64,000 bases of DNA from Roseovarius confluentis (GCF_002917925.1 NZ_PPFE01000004.1:248001-312000); one strand, 5' to 3'; counted from the stretch's first letter, positions 35,028 through 44,585 are shown. A program made the numbers and translations. The notes: generated by a model not told the origin, from the sequence alone.

Positions 35028-37904
35028 GTGTCCCTCTTCTTTATCGTAGCACTTCCGTTCTTCGGCGCCCTTCTGCCGGGCTTGATGAATTCGGCGGGCC
35101 GGTCGTCCTGTGCGGGCGTCACGTTCACGGTGTCGCTGGCCGCGTTCATCGGGCTTTTGACCAACCTTCCGACGGTTCTGGCCGGCGGGACGGTGATGGC
35201 GCAGATCGACTGGATGCCGGCGCTGGGGCTGAACTTTACGCTGATGCTGGACGGGCTGGGCTTTTTCTTCGCCTTCCTGATCCTTGGCATCGGGATGCTG
35301 ATCATCGCCTATGGCCGGCAATACCTGAGCCGCGAAGACCATATGGGCGAGTTTTTCACCTATCTGCTGCTGTTCCAGGGCGCGATGGTGGGGATCGTGC
35401 TGAGCGATAACATCCTGCTTTTGCTGGTTTTCTGGGAGCTGACCTCGCTGTCGTCCTTCCTGCTGATCGGCTATTGGAAGCACCTGCCCGAGGGCCGGCA
35501 AGGCGCTCGGATGGCGCTGGCCGTGACCGGCATGGGCGGGCTGGCGATGATCGGTGGGATGCTGATCCTGGGCCAGATCGTGGGCAGTTATGACCTGAGC
35601 GTGATTTTGCAAAACCGCGAGATGATCCAGGCCGACCCGATGTATGTGCCGGCGCTGATCCTGATCCTGCTGGGGTGCTTTACCAAGTCGGCGCAGTTCC
35701 CGTTCCATTTCTGGCTGCCGCACGCGATGGCCGCGCCGACGCCGGTCAGCGCCTACCTGCACTCGGCCACCATGGTGAAGGCGGGCATCTTCCTGATGGC
35801 GCGGATGTGGCCGGTGCTGTCGGGCACGCCCGAGTGGTTCGTGATCGTCACAACGGCAGGGCTGATCACGATGGTGCTGGGCGCGGTCATTGCGCTGTTC
35901 AAGCACGACCTGAAGGCGCTGCTGGCGTTCTCGACGGTCAGCCACCTTGGCCTGATCACGATGCTGCTGGGCACGGGCACGGCGTTTGGCGCGATGGCGG
36001 CGGTGTTTCACATCCTGAACCACGCGACGTTCAAGGCGGCGCTGTTCATGTCCGCCGGGATCATCGACCACGAGGCGCATACGCGGGATATCCGTCTGCT
36101 CGGTGGGTTGCGGAAGCTGATGCCGGTGACGTTCGTCATCGCCACGCTGGCGGCGCTGTCGATGGCGGGGATACCGTTCCTCAATGGCTTCTTGTCGAAG
36201 GAGATGATGCTGGAGGAGGCCAACCACACGGTGCTGTTCGACACGTGGTGGTTCGTGCCGGCGCTGGCCGTCATCGGCTCGCTTTTTTCGGCCGCGTATT
36301 GCTTCCGCTTCATTTCGCACACGTTCCTGGGCCCGGTGCGCGACGATTACCCGGCCAAGCCGCATGACCCGCCGGCGGGCATGTGGCTGCCGCCCGCGAT
36401 CCTGGTGGTGCTGGTGGTGGTGATCGGGGCCGCACCCTTCCTGGTGCAGGATTTCGTGTTCCTTGTGGCCAAGGCCGTGATTGGCGGGGTCGAGCCGCTG
36501 GAAGTGAAATACATCAAGATCTGGCACGGGCTGGTGCCGGCGCTTTACATGTCGATCGCCGCCGTGGTGGGCGGGTTGATCGTGCTGCTGCTGTTCAAGC
36601 CGCTGCTGAAGCTGTGGGACGCGGCGCCACGCCCCGAGGCCAAGGTGATCTTCGAGTGGATCGTCGAGACGGCGGCGGCGGGGGCGCGGGCGCTGATCCA
36701 TCCGATCCACAACGGATCTTTCACGCGCTATGCCGCCGTGGGGTCGGCGGCAATCATCGTGGCGGGATACTATGCCTGGGCGACGGGCACGGTGGCCGAA
36801 GCCACGCGGGCGATGCAGGCGCCGAGTGCCGTGGCAATAGCCGGGTGGCTGATGCTGGTGGCCGCCACGGGCGCGCTGGTGATCTTGCATCGCAATCGCT
36901 TCTTCTCGCTTATCCTGATCGGGATCGTGGGGCTGATGGTGTCTGTGGGCTTCATCTTCTTCAGCGCGCCGGACCTTGCGATGACGCAGTTCACCGTCGA
37001 GGTGGTGACGATCATCCTGTTGCTTCTGGCGCTGAATTTCCTGCCCAAGACGACGCCCGTGGAAAGCAGCCTGCTACGCCGGGTGCGCGATGCGGGCATG
37101 GGGATCGTCGGCGGGTTGGCGACCTTTGCGCTATCCTATCACTATCTTCTGCGCGATGCGGTCAGCAGCCCGATTTCCGAGTATCACCTGGCCAATTCCT
37201 ATAAAGGGGGCGGCGGCACCAACGTGGTGAACGTGATCCTTGTCGATTTCCGGGGCTTTGACACCTATGGCGAGATCATCGTGCTGGGGATCGCCGCGCT
37301 GCTGATCTATGCGCTGACCGAGACGCTGCTGAACAGCAATGTGCGGGCGCGGCTGCTGAACCGCAAACCGGACCAGCCGCGGGCGGGGGACATGCATCCG
37401 ATGATGATGGTGGTCCTGACCCGTGTGATCATGCCGGTGGTGTTGATGGTCGGCTTCTACATCTTCCTGCGCGGCCATAACGAGCCGGGCGGCGGGTTCA
37501 TCGCCGGGCTTGTGGTGTCGATCGCCGTGGTGATGCAGTACATGGCAAGCGGCTTTGCCTGGACCTCGCAGCGGTTGCGATACCCTTATCACGGGGTGAT
37601 CGGCGCGGGCGTGCTGATCGCCGGGCTGACCGGCATCGGCTCGTGGTTCGTGGGCAAGCCATTCCTGACCTCGGATTTCACCTATGTGCGCATTCCGCCG
37701 TTCGAGAAATTCGAGCTGGCGACGGCGGCGCTGTTCGACCTGGGTGTGTTCCTGGCGGTCGTGGGCGCGGTGATGCTGTCGCTGGAGAGCTTCTCGCGGC
37801 TGGCGCGGCGGGCGCATACGCCGGATACCGAGCATCCGATGGATATTGACCCGTCGAGGGATGATCCGCCGAAAACGGTGGGCGCGAGCGGGGGGCCTGT
37901 CTGA
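35028..37904 (+). CDS. mrpA: Monovalent cation/H+ antiporter subunit A fused to B (MrpAB/PhaAB)
   Basis: The 958-residue membrane protein carries the proton-translocating antiporter core related to NuoL (EMTSLSSFLLIGYW region, then FPFHFWLPHAMAAPTPVSAYLHSATMVKAG), the DUF4040 region (FFSAPDLAMTQFTVEVVTIIL) and, at the C-terminus, a complete MrpB domain (NEPGGGFIAGLVVSIAVVMQ). Fusion of A and B is usual in alphaproteobacteria. The start is the GTG at 35028 with AAGGAG 5 nt upstream; the frame extends to 34980. Mrp exports Na+ or K+ in exchange for protons. Its stop overlaps mrpC (TGATG). Confidence 0.95.
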   Translation: MSLFFIVALPFFGALLPGLMNSAGRSSCAGVTFTVSLAAFIGLLTNLPTVLAGGTVMAQIDWMPALGLNFTLMLDGLGFFFAFLILGIGMLIIAYGRQYLSREDHMGEFFTYLLLFQGAMVGIVLSDNILLLLVFWELTSLSSFLLIGYWKHLPEGRQGARMALAVTGMGGLAMIGGMLILGQIVGSYDLSVILQNREMIQADPMYVPALILILLGCFTKSAQFPFHFWLPHAMAAPTPVSAYLHSATMVKAGIFLMARMWPVLSGTPEWFVIVTTAGLITMVLGAVIALFKHDLKALLAFSTVSHLGLITMLLGTGTAFGAMAAVFHILNHATFKAALFMSAGIIDHEAHTRDIRLLGGLRKLMPVTFVIATLAALSMAGIPFLNGFLSKEMMLEEANHTVLFDTWWFVPALAVIGSLFSAAYCFRFISHTFLGPVRDDYPAKPHDPPAGMWLPPAILVVLVVVIGAAPFLVQDFVFLVAKAVIGGVEPLEVKYIKIWHGLVPALYMSIAAVVGGLIVLLLFKPLLKLWDAAPRPEAKVIFEWIVETAAAGARALIHPIHNGSFTRYAAVGSAAIIVAGYYAWATGTVAEATRAMQAPSAVAIAGWLMLVAATGALVILHRNRFFSLILIGIVGLMVSVGFIFFSAPDLAMTQFTVEVVTIILLLLALNFLPKTTPVESSLLRRVRDAGMGIVGGLATFALSYHYLLRDAVSSPISEYHLANSYKGGGGTNVVNVILVDFRGFDTYGEIIVLGIAALLIYALTETLLNSNVRARLLNRKPDQPRAGDMHPMMMVVLTRVIMPVVLMVGFYIFLRGHNEPGGGFIAGLVVSIAVVMQYMASGFAWTSQRLRYPYHGVIGAGVLIAGLTGIGSWFVGKPFLTSDFTYVRIPPFEKFELATAALFDLGVFLAVVGAVMLSLESFSRLARRAHTPDTEHPMDIDPSRDDPPKTVGASGGPV

Positions 37905-38266
37905 TGGAGTTTCTTGTTGCATCTGCCATCGGCGTCATGACCGCGGGCGGGCTTTACCTTGTGCTGCGGCTGCGGACATTCCCGGTGATCCTTGGGATCT
38001 CGCTGCTGACCTATGCTGTGAACGTGTTCCTGTTCGCCTCGGGGCGGCTGACCGTCGGGGCGCCGCCGGTGTTGGTGGACGGGGTCCAGACCTATACCGA
38101 CCCGCTGCCGCAGGCGCTGGTGCTGACGGCCATCGTGATCTCGTTCGGGATGACGGCTGTGGTGGTGATGATCGCGCTGGGGTCGTTCCTTGGTGCGGAT
38201 GACGACCACGTGGACGACCAGCCGGAAGAAGACGAAAACGACGCGCAGGCGGAGGGCCAGCAATGA
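37904..38266 (+). CDS. mrpC: Mrp antiporter subunit C
   Basis: The 120-residue protein has three membrane segments and resembles NuoK: TFPVILGISLLTYAVNVFLF and DPLPQALVLTAIVISFGMTAVVVMIAL. An acidic tail (DDDHVDDQPEEDEND) ends it. The start overlaps the mrpA stop and the stop overlaps mrpD (ATGA). Confidence 0.94.
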   Translation: MEFLVASAIGVMTAGGLYLVLRLRTFPVILGISLLTYAVNVFLFASGRLTVGAPPVLVDGVQTYTDPLPQALVLTAIVISFGMTAVVVMIALGSFLGADDDHVDDQPEEDENDAQAEGQQ

Positions 38267-39915
38267 CCCATTGGATTATCGCGCCCGTCGTGCTGCCGGC
38301 GCTGCTGGCGCCGTTCATCGTGCTGGCCGCACGGTTTCATTTTGGCATCCAGCGGGCGTTTTCTGTCGCGGGTGTCGTGGCGCTGATCGCCATTTCGGCG
38401 AGTCTCGCGTGGTCGGTGTCGGATGGCGACGTGATTCTGTATCAACTGAGCGACTGGGCCGCGCCGTTCGGGATCGTTTTGGTGGGCGACAGGCTGTCGA
38501 CGATGATGGTACTGCTGACCTCCGTTCTGGCGCTGTTCGTGCTGCTGTATGCCATCGGGTCGAGATGGGACGAGCGGGGGTGGCATTTCCACGCCCTGTT
38601 CCAGTTCCAGCTGATGGGCATCATGGGGGCGTTCCTTACGGACGACCTGTTCAACCTGTTCGTGTTCTTCGAGGTGCTGCTGATCGCCTCCTATGGCCTG
38701 ATGATCCATGGGGGCGGCAATGAACGGCTGCGGGCGGGGGTGCAGTATGTTCTGTATAACCTGATCGGCTCGACGCTGTTCTTGTTCGCGCTGGGCTCGA
38801 TCTATGCCGAGACCGGGACACTGAACATGGCGGACCTAGCCGAGCGGGTGACGCAGATCGGCGCGGAGGAGACGGTGGGTATCCGGGTGGCTGCCGTGCT
38901 GCTCTTGTTGGTGTTCGCGATCAAGGCGGCGCTGGTGCCGCTGCATTTCTGGCTGCCGTCGAGCTATGCCGAGGCACCGGCCCCCGTGGCGGCGCTGTTT
39001 GCGATCATGACCAAGGTGGGGGCCTATGCCATCATCCGGGTCTACACGATGATCTTTCCGCCCGACCTGGAGGCGACGGCGGGGCTGCACGTGGTGTGGC
39101 TGATGCCTGCGGCGCTGATCTCGCTGGCGATTGGCATGATCGGCGTGCTGGCCGCCAAGACGCTGGACCGGCTGGTGGCCTTTTCGATCATCGGGTCGAT
39201 GGGCATGGTGATGGTGGCGATTGCGCTCTTTACCGAGGACGGGATCGCGGCGGCGCTTTACTATATCGTGCATTCGACGCTGGCGGGCGCGATCCTGTTC
39301 CTGATCACCGACCTTGCAAGGGCGGGGCGGGACAACCTGACCCTGACGGCGCAGCCGCCGGTGTCGGGCGCGGCGCTGACCGCGGGGATGTTTTTCGTGG
39401 GCGCGATTGCCATGGCGGGCCTGCCGCCGCTGTCGGGCTTCCTGGGCAAGCTGTTGGTGCTGGATGCCGCCTATGACAGTGCGCAGATGCCGTGGATCTG
39501 GGCGGTGGTGCTGGTGTCCAGCCTGATCAGCGTCGTGGGGTTTGCACGTGCTGGCAGCAATGTGTTCTGGAAGGCGCGCAGCATCGCGCGGCCCGAGGGG
39601 GCGCCCGTGGTGGCCGCCCCGTCCGCGCTGAGCTATGTCGCTGTTGGCGGGCTGATCGCGCTGTTGATCGCGCACACGGTCTTTGCCGGTCAGGTGCATG
39701 GCTATACCAAGGCGATCTCGGCGCAGCTGTTCGCGCCCGAGCCGCTCAAGTCGACGGTTCTGGAGACGCCGGGCAAGCTGGGCCGGCCCGAGGACAAGGC
39801 CAAGGGTGGCTATGGCGATGACGACCATGGCGACGACGGTTATGGCGACGACGCGGCCCATGGCGAGAGCGATGAGGGCCATGGCGCGGACGAACAAGAG
39901 AGCGGGGGGCACTGA
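38263..39915 (+). CDS. mrpD: Mrp antiporter subunit D with Asp/His/Gly-rich tail
   Basis: The 550-residue protein is the second NuoN/M-like subunit with about 14 membrane segments; hallmarks are FFEVLLIASYGLMIHGG, AALVPLHFWLPSSYAEAPAPVAALFAIMTKVG and the conserved Lys/Glu in these segments. The last 45 or so residues form a hydrophilic tail with repeated GDD, GYGDD and four His (DDDHGDD, AAHGES, EGHGAD, GGH). The tail is encoded by short GGCGAYGAC-type repeats and is not part of the usual core. Confidence 0.94.
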   Translation: MTHWIIAPVVLPALLAPFIVLAARFHFGIQRAFSVAGVVALIAISASLAWSVSDGDVILYQLSDWAAPFGIVLVGDRLSTMMVLLTSVLALFVLLYAIGSRWDERGWHFHALFQFQLMGIMGAFLTDDLFNLFVFFEVLLIASYGLMIHGGGNERLRAGVQYVLYNLIGSTLFLFALGSIYAETGTLNMADLAERVTQIGAEETVGIRVAAVLLLLVFAIKAALVPLHFWLPSSYAEAPAPVAALFAIMTKVGAYAIIRVYTMIFPPDLEATAGLHVVWLMPAALISLAIGMIGVLAAKTLDRLVAFSIIGSMGMVMVAIALFTEDGIAAALYYIVHSTLAGAILFLITDLARAGRDNLTLTAQPPVSGAALTAGMFFVGAIAMAGLPPLSGFLGKLLVLDAAYDSAQMPWIWAVVLVSSLISVVGFARAGSNVFWKARSIARPEGAPVVAAPSALSYVAVGGLIALLIAHTVFAGQVHGYTKAISAQLFAPEPLKSTVLETPGKLGRPEDKAKGGYGDDDHGDDGYGDDAAHGESDEGHGADEQESGGH

Positions 39916-39916
39916 C

Positions 39917-40417
39917 ATGACACGCGCGTTCTACTGGGTGTTCCCGCATCCGTTTCTGACCCTGCTGCTGACGCTGGTCTGGGTCCTTTTGCAGAACGGA
40001 TTTTCCGCCGGCATGGCGGTGTTCGGGCTGATCCTGGGCATCATCATCCCGTGGATGACGTCGATCTGGTGGCCGGATACGCCCAAGGGTTTCAACCTGT
40101 TCCGCATGTTCACCTATGGCCTGATCGTGATCTACGATATCATCATCGCCAACCTGCAGGTGGCGTGGATCGTGCTGACGGTGCCGAATTCCAAGCTGAA
40201 ACCGGCGTGGATCGTGGTGCCACTGGATCTGGTGAAGCCCGAGGCGATCACCATCCTGGCGGGCACGATCACCCTGACGCCCGGCACGGTGTCGTCGGAC
40301 CTGTCGGACGAGGGGCACAGCCTGCTGGTGCATGTGCTGCACACCGATGACCCGGACGCGGTGCGCGACGAGATCAAGACCCGCTACGAGGCCCGGCTGG
40401 AGGAGATTTTCGCATGA
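39917..40417 (+). CDS. mrpE: Mrp antiporter subunit E
   Basis: The 166-residue protein has two or three N-terminal membrane segments and a cytoplasmic domain; the block ITLTPGTVSSDLSDEGHSLLVHVLHTDD is diagnostic for MrpE. It starts 1 nt after the mrpD stop (the ATG at 39917) and overlaps mrpF (ATGA). Confidence 0.94.
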   Translation: MTRAFYWVFPHPFLTLLLTLVWVLLQNGFSAGMAVFGLILGIIIPWMTSIWWPDTPKGFNLFRMFTYGLIVIYDIIIANLQVAWIVLTVPNSKLKPAWIVVPLDLVKPEAITILAGTITLTPGTVSSDLSDEGHSLLVHVLHTDDPDAVRDEIKTRYEARLEEIFA

Positions 40418-40701
40418 GTTCGCCATCTGACATCATGGATATTGCCATCGTCATCTCTTTCGTGGCGCTGGCGCTGGGGCAGCTTTTGTCGATGGTGCGC
40501 CTTGTCATTGGGCCGACACCGGGCGACCGGATCCTTGCGCTGGACACGATGGTGATCAACGCGCTGGGGCTGGTGGTGATGGTGGGCATCTTCCAGGGCG
40601 TGCAGGTCTATTTCGAGGTCACGCTGCTGATCGCGATGCTGGGTTTCGTGTCCACGGTTGCGCTGGCGCGGTTCATCCTGAGGGGGGACATCATCGAATG
40701 A
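40414..40701 (+). CDS. mrpF: Mrp antiporter subunit F
   Basis: The 95-residue protein has three membrane segments; RLVIGPTPGDRILALDTMVINALGLVV is the typical MrpF block, followed by the FVSTVALARFI helix. It overlaps its neighbours on both sides (ATGA), keeping subunit ratios coupled. Confidence 0.94.
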   Translation: MSSPSDIMDIAIVISFVALALGQLLSMVRLVIGPTPGDRILALDTMVINALGLVVMVGIFQGVQVYFEVTLLIAMLGFVSTVALARFILRGDIIE

Positions 40702-41096
40702 CTGCCATGGATATCGGATATCTTTCTGTCGCGTTCTGCCTGCTGGTGGGATCGGGATTCGTGTTGGTCGGTGTGTTCGGCCTGCTGAAGTTCAACGATC
40801 CGATGACTCGCCTGCACGCGCCCACGAAGGTGGGCACGTTGGGGATCGGGATGTTCCTGCTGGCGTCGATGATCCACTCGTTCCTGGTCGGCGACAGGTC
40901 TTATCACGAGCCGCTGATCATGGCGTTCCTGTTCGTCACGGCGCCAATTTCGGCGCATTTCATCGCCAAGGTGAACATCCACAAACGGGCCTGCGAGACA
41001 CCGCCGAGCCCGCCGCGTGACGACACATGGTCGACGCTGACGGATCCGGACGTCGAAAAAGAGGCCGAGGCGGACGCGGCAAAGGCGCGGGAGTAG
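40698..41096 (+). CDS. mrpG: Mrp antiporter subunit G
   Basis: The 132-residue protein has three membrane segments with LLKFNDPMTRLHAPTKVGTLGIG, the MrpG signature, and a charged C-terminal tail (EKEAEADAAKARE). It is the last gene of the mrp operon. A hairpin repeat starts 25 nt after its stop. Confidence 0.94.
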   Translation: MTAMDIGYLSVAFCLLVGSGFVLVGVFGLLKFNDPMTRLHAPTKVGTLGIGMFLLASMIHSFLVGDRSYHEPLIMAFLFVTAPISAHFIAKVNIHKRACETPPSPPRDDTWSTLTDPDVEKEAEADAAKARE

Positions 41097-41120
41097 GGCG
41101 CGGCCTGCGAGGTGGGCGGC

Positions 41121-41144
41121 GCGTGGGTTTTCACCCACCCTACG
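41121..41144 (+). repeat. Dispersed hairpin repeat, copy B
   Basis: Core GTGGGTTTTCACCCAC plus CCTACG, 25 nt after mrpG. The 6-bp stem with TTTC loop could act in 3'-end formation; there is no T-run. Confidence 0.85.
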
Positions 41145-41218
41145 TGAACTTCCGCTGAAAGTTAGCTTATTGGCTTAGTGTTATTGACGCGGTCTTGGTG
41201 ATCCGTTTACTTAGGCAT

Positions 41219-41560
41219 ATGGCTAAGTTTGATTCGAAGCTGGACCTGTGTTTTTCCGCGCTGGGCGATCCGACGCGGCGGGTTATCCTTGAGCGGCTGG
41301 TCCGCGGCCCGGCGAGTGTCAGCGAACTGGCCGCGCCGCATGACATGGCGCTGCCGTCCTTCATGGGCCACCTGAGAAAGCTGGAGGAGGCCGGGCTGGT
41401 CACCTCCTACAAGCAGGGCCGGACACGGACGTTTGCCCTTGCCGCGGACGCGTTCGCCCCGGTCGATGACTGGCTGAGCGAGCAGCGGCGGATCTGGGAG
41501 GGCCGGCTGGACCGGCTGGACGATTATGTTGCAACCCTGATGAGGGACCGAAAGAAATGA
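41219..41560 (+). CDS. ArsR-family transcriptional regulator
   Basis: The 113-residue winged-helix protein matches the ArsR family (FSALGDPTRRVILERLVRG, SVSELAAPHDMALPSFMGHLRKLEEAGLV). The metal-binding ELCVC motif is missing, so it is not a classical metal sensor. The ATG at 41219 fits homologues. It overlaps the AHSA1 gene (ATGA), a common pairing in which the regulator controls its partner. Confidence 0.88.
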   Translation: MAKFDSKLDLCFSALGDPTRRVILERLVRGPASVSELAAPHDMALPSFMGHLRKLEEAGLVTSYKQGRTRTFALAADAFAPVDDWLSEQRRIWEGRLDRLDDYVATLMRDRKK

Positions 41561-42024
41561 ACCTGAATCCCGAGACCGACTTGAGCTTTACCCGCACCCT
41601 GAACGCGCCGCGCGCGCTGATCTGGGAGTGCTGGACCACGCCGGAGCATATCAAGCATTTCTTCGTGCCCAAGCCGCACAGCATCGAAAGCTGCGAGATC
41701 GACCTGCGCGTGGGCGGGCGGTTCAACACAGTGATGAACGTGGAGGGACACCTGATGGACAACAAGGGGGTGTACCTGGAGGTGGTCGAGATGGAACGGC
41801 TGGTCTTTACTGACACTTATACCGAGGGCTGGGCGCCCGTGCCGGACCCGTTCATGACGGCGATCCTGGATCTGGAAGACGACGGGAATGGCGGCACGAT
41901 CTATACCGCGACGGCGCGGCACCGGTCGCCCGAGGCGAAGAAAACCCACGAGGACATGGGGTTCTTCGATGGCTGGGGCACGGTGGCCACGCAGCTAGAA
42001 GAGTATGCGCAGAGCTTGAAGTAG
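41557..42024 (+). CDS. SRPBCC (AHSA1-like) protein
   Basis: The 155-residue protein has the START-like fold of AHSA1/CalC proteins: FTRTLNAPRALIWECWTTPEHIKHFF, DLRVGGRFNTVM and a C-terminal helix (GFFDGWGTVATQLEEYAQSL). It binds a hydrophobic ligand in related proteins; the ligand here is unknown. Translationally coupled to the ArsR regulator. Confidence 0.88.
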   Translation: MNLNPETDLSFTRTLNAPRALIWECWTTPEHIKHFFVPKPHSIESCEIDLRVGGRFNTVMNVEGHLMDNKGVYLEVVEMERLVFTDTYTEGWAPVPDPFMTAILDLEDDGNGGTIYTATARHRSPEAKKTHEDMGFFDGWGTVATQLEEYAQSLK

Positions 42025-42035
42025 GACGTGAGGGC

Positions 42036-42058
42036 GCGTGGGTTTTCACCCACCTTAC
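42036..42058 (+). repeat. Dispersed hairpin repeat, copy C
   Basis: Core GTGGGTTTTCACCCAC plus CTTAC, 12 nt after the AHSA1 stop. It differs from copies B and D by one base in the right flank. Confidence 0.85.
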
Positions 42059-42100
42059 TCCTGCGCTGCGGGAAACTTGCGGGTTGGGCGAAGCGACGTG

Positions 42101-42128
42101 TTGACTCCACCACGAACCCTTATATAAG
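42101..42128 (+). promoter_or_regulatory. Sigma-70-type promoter of rpsD
   Basis: TTGACT (42101-42106) and TATAAG (42123-42128) are separated by 16 bp, close to the housekeeping consensus, about 110 bp before the rpsD ATG. The leader contains a stem-loop with a GCAA tetraloop (42150-42169). Confidence 0.7.
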
Positions 42129-42236
42129 CGCGGCTTCATTGGTGTTGGTGGCCCCCGCAAGGGGATGCCTGTCGCCGTGGCAAAATCCACGGAGAGGACA
42201 ACGCCCTTCGAAACCTTAAACGAAGGAGATCAGTCG

Positions 42237-42857
42237 ATGACAAAGAGAACGGCTGCCAAATACAAGATCGACCGCCGGATGGGCGAAAACATCTGGGGGC
42301 GTCCGAAATCCCCGGTCAACCGCCGCGAATACGGCCCCGGCCAGCACGGCCAGCGCCGCAAGGCGAAGATTTCCGACTTCGGCCTGCAGCTGCGCGCCAA
42401 GCAGAAGCTGAAGGGTTATTACGGCGACCTGACCGAGAAGCAATTCCGCCGCATCTTCCGCGAGGCCGAGCGTCTGAAAGGCGACACCGGCGAGCTGCTG
42501 ATCGGCCTGCTGGAGCGCCGGCTGGACGCGGTCGTCTACCGCGCCAAGTTCGTGCCGACCATCTTTGCCGCGCGTCAGTTCGTGAACCACCGTCACGTCC
42601 GCGTGAATGGTCAATTGGTGAACATCCCGTCCTACCGTGTTAAGGAAGGCGACGTGATCGAGGTTCGCGACCGTTCCAAGCAGATGGCCGCTATCTTGGA
42701 AGCCACGCAGCTGCCCGAGCGCGACGTGCCGGACTATATCGACGTGGACAATTCCAAGCTGACCGCGACTTTCGTGCGGACACCCAGCCTGGGCGACGTG
42801 CCGTACCCGGTGATGATGGAACCGAACCTGGTCATCGAATTCTACGCGCAGAACTAA
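42237..42857 (+). CDS. rpsD: 30S ribosomal protein S4
   Basis: The 206-residue primary rRNA-binding protein shows [35 protein letters not shown] and the S4 domain ([32 protein letters not shown]). The ATG at 42237 follows AAGGAG by about 9 nt. Monocistronic between a strong promoter and an intrinsic terminator; an S4 autoregulatory leader is possible but not shown. Confidence 0.97.
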   Translation: MTKRTAAKYKIDRRMGENIWGRPKSPVNRREYGPGQHGQRRKAKISDFGLQLRAKQKLKGYYGDLTEKQFRRIFREAERLKGDTGELLIGLLERRLDAVVYRAKFVPTIFAARQFVNHRHVRVNGQLVNIPSYRVKEGDVIEVRDRSKQMAAILEATQLPERDVPDYIDVDNSKLTATFVRTPSLGDVPYPVMMEPNLVIEFYAQN

Positions 42858-42885
42858 GTTTTTAGGTCTGCAGCGCCTGATCCGG

Positions 42886-42914
42886 AAGGCCGCGCCGCTG
42901 GGCGCGGCCTTTTG
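42886..42914 (+). terminator. Intrinsic terminator of rpsD
   Basis: A perfect 11-bp stem (AAGGCCGCGCC/GGCGCGGCCTT) with loop GCTG is followed by TTT, 28 nt after the rpsD stop. Confidence 0.85.
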
Positions 42915-42941
42915 CATTTGTAAGTGGAGGAGACGCAGAGC

Positions 42942-44363
42942 ATGGCACAGGACTTTCCAAAGTACGGTCGCATCGACGGGACCATCGTGATGATCGGCTT
43001 CGGGTCGATCGCGAAGGGAACGTGGCCGCTGATCGAGCGGCATTTCGACTATGACGCGGACAAGTTCGTGGTAATCGAGCCGAACGCGGCCAATCACGAG
43101 GCTTTGCGCGAGCTTGGACTGCGGTTCGTGCCGGAGGCTGTGACTGCGGAGAACTATCGCGAATTGCTGGGCGGGCTGATCGAGCCGGGCAAGGGGTTCG
43201 TGGTGAACCTGAGCGTGGATACCTCGTCGCTCGACCTGATGAAGTTCTGCCGCGAGCAGGGCGTGCTGTATATCGACACGGTGGTGGAGCCGTGGGCGGG
43301 GTACTATTTCGACACCCAAGACAACGCGGCGCGGACGAACTATGCCCTGCGGCAGGCGGTGCGGGACGAGAAGGCGGCCAATCCGGGCGGGACCACGGCG
43401 GTGAGTTGCTGTGGGGCGAACCCGGGCATGGTCAGCTGGTTCGTAAAAGAGGCGTTGCTGACGCTGGCCCGCGACACCGGCAAGGATGCGGAGGCGCCGA
43501 AGGATCGGGAAGGCTGGGCCAAGCTGATGAAGGGCCTGGGCGTCAAGGGCGTGCATATCGCCGAGCGCGACACGCAGGCGCGCGCCCTGCCGAGACCCCG
43601 GGGGACCTTCGTGAATACGTGGTCCGTCGAAGGGTTCATTGCCGAAGGGTTCCAGCCCGCCGAGCTGGGCTGGGGCACGCATGAGACGTGGTTCCCGGAG
43701 AACGGACACAGCCACGACACAGGCTGTCGAGCGGGGATCTGGCTGGAACGGCCGGGGGCGATCACCCGTGTGCATACGTGGTGCCCGACGCCGGGGCCGC
43801 AATTCGGGTTCCTGGTGACGCATAACGAGGCGATTTCGATTTCCGATTTCTACACGGTGGGCGCGCCGGAAGCCCCCGAGTTCCGCCCGACGTGCCACTA
43901 TGCCTATCACCCCTGCGACGACGCGGTGCTGTCGCTGCACGAGATGTTCGGCGCGGGGCGGCAGCAGAGCACGCACGAGATTTTGGACGTGGATGAGATT
44001 GTCACCGGCATCGACGAGTTGGGCGTGCTGCTTTACGGGCATGAGAAGAACGCGATGTGGTATGGCTCTCGGCTGTCGAACGAGGAAACCAAGGACCTTG
44101 CCCCGTACCAGAATGCCACCGGGTTGCAGGTGACGAGTGCCGTTCTGGCGGGCATGGTCTGGGCGCTGGAGAACCCGGACGCGGGTATCGTGGAGACCGA
44201 CGAGATGGACCACGCGCGATGCCTCGAGGTGCAGCGGCCTTACCTGGGCCCGGTGGAGGCTCATTATACCGACTGGACACCGTTGCAGGACCGGTGGGAG
44301 CATTTCCCCGAGGATATCGACGAGAGCGATCCATGGCTTTTCCGGAACGTGCTTGCGTCGTGA
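42942..44363 (+). CDS. hss: Homospermidine synthase
   Basis: The 473-residue NAD-dependent enzyme makes sym-homospermidine from putrescine (or spermidine plus putrescine). Motifs: TIVMIGFGSIAKGTWPLIERH (Rossmann loop), YIDTVVEPWAGYY, CCGANPGMVSWFVK, ENGHSHDTGC and a conserved HEKNAMWYGSRL. Bacterial Hss is typical of alphaproteobacteria. The ATG at 42942 follows GGAGGAG by about 8 nt; a GTG at 42924 is upstream of that site and unlikely. Confidence 0.95.
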   Translation: MAQDFPKYGRIDGTIVMIGFGSIAKGTWPLIERHFDYDADKFVVIEPNAANHEALRELGLRFVPEAVTAENYRELLGGLIEPGKGFVVNLSVDTSSLDLMKFCREQGVLYIDTVVEPWAGYYFDTQDNAARTNYALRQAVRDEKAANPGGTTAVSCCGANPGMVSWFVKEALLTLARDTGKDAEAPKDREGWAKLMKGLGVKGVHIAERDTQARALPRPRGTFVNTWSVEGFIAEGFQPAELGWGTHETWFPENGHSHDTGCRAGIWLERPGAITRVHTWCPTPGPQFGFLVTHNEAISISDFYTVGAPEAPEFRPTCHYAYHPCDDAVLSLHEMFGAGRQQSTHEILDVDEIVTGIDELGVLLYGHEKNAMWYGSRLSNEETKDLAPYQNATGLQVTSAVLAGMVWALENPDAGIVETDEMDHARCLEVQRPYLGPVEAHYTDWTPLQDRWEHFPEDIDESDPWLFRNVLAS

Positions 44364-44585
44364 GGGGCGGGCTTTGCCACTGATTCCGCGCCGGGGTGCG
44401 GAACGTGGACGTCTACGCTGGTATTTCAATGCACGCGGCGTGGTCTTCGCGCCGCATCTGGTGCGATTTGACTTGGTGGGGCTGGTCAGGGCGCGCGCGT
44501 CTCGGTAATGCGGAACATGACCATCCGTTCAGGGCCGCTGCGGCCCCTGGGCGGTGTGCCGCTGCCCCGTGAGGAATGACATCAC

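Noticed and set aside
41219..41560. Metal-sensing ArsR
   Set aside because: The CxC metal site is absent; pairing with an AHSA1 gene indicates another ligand.
44508..44579. 23-codon leader peptide before hisC
   Set aside because: It contains no His, Tyr or Phe codon runs and lacks a terminator/antiterminator layout, so it is not a convincing attenuator.
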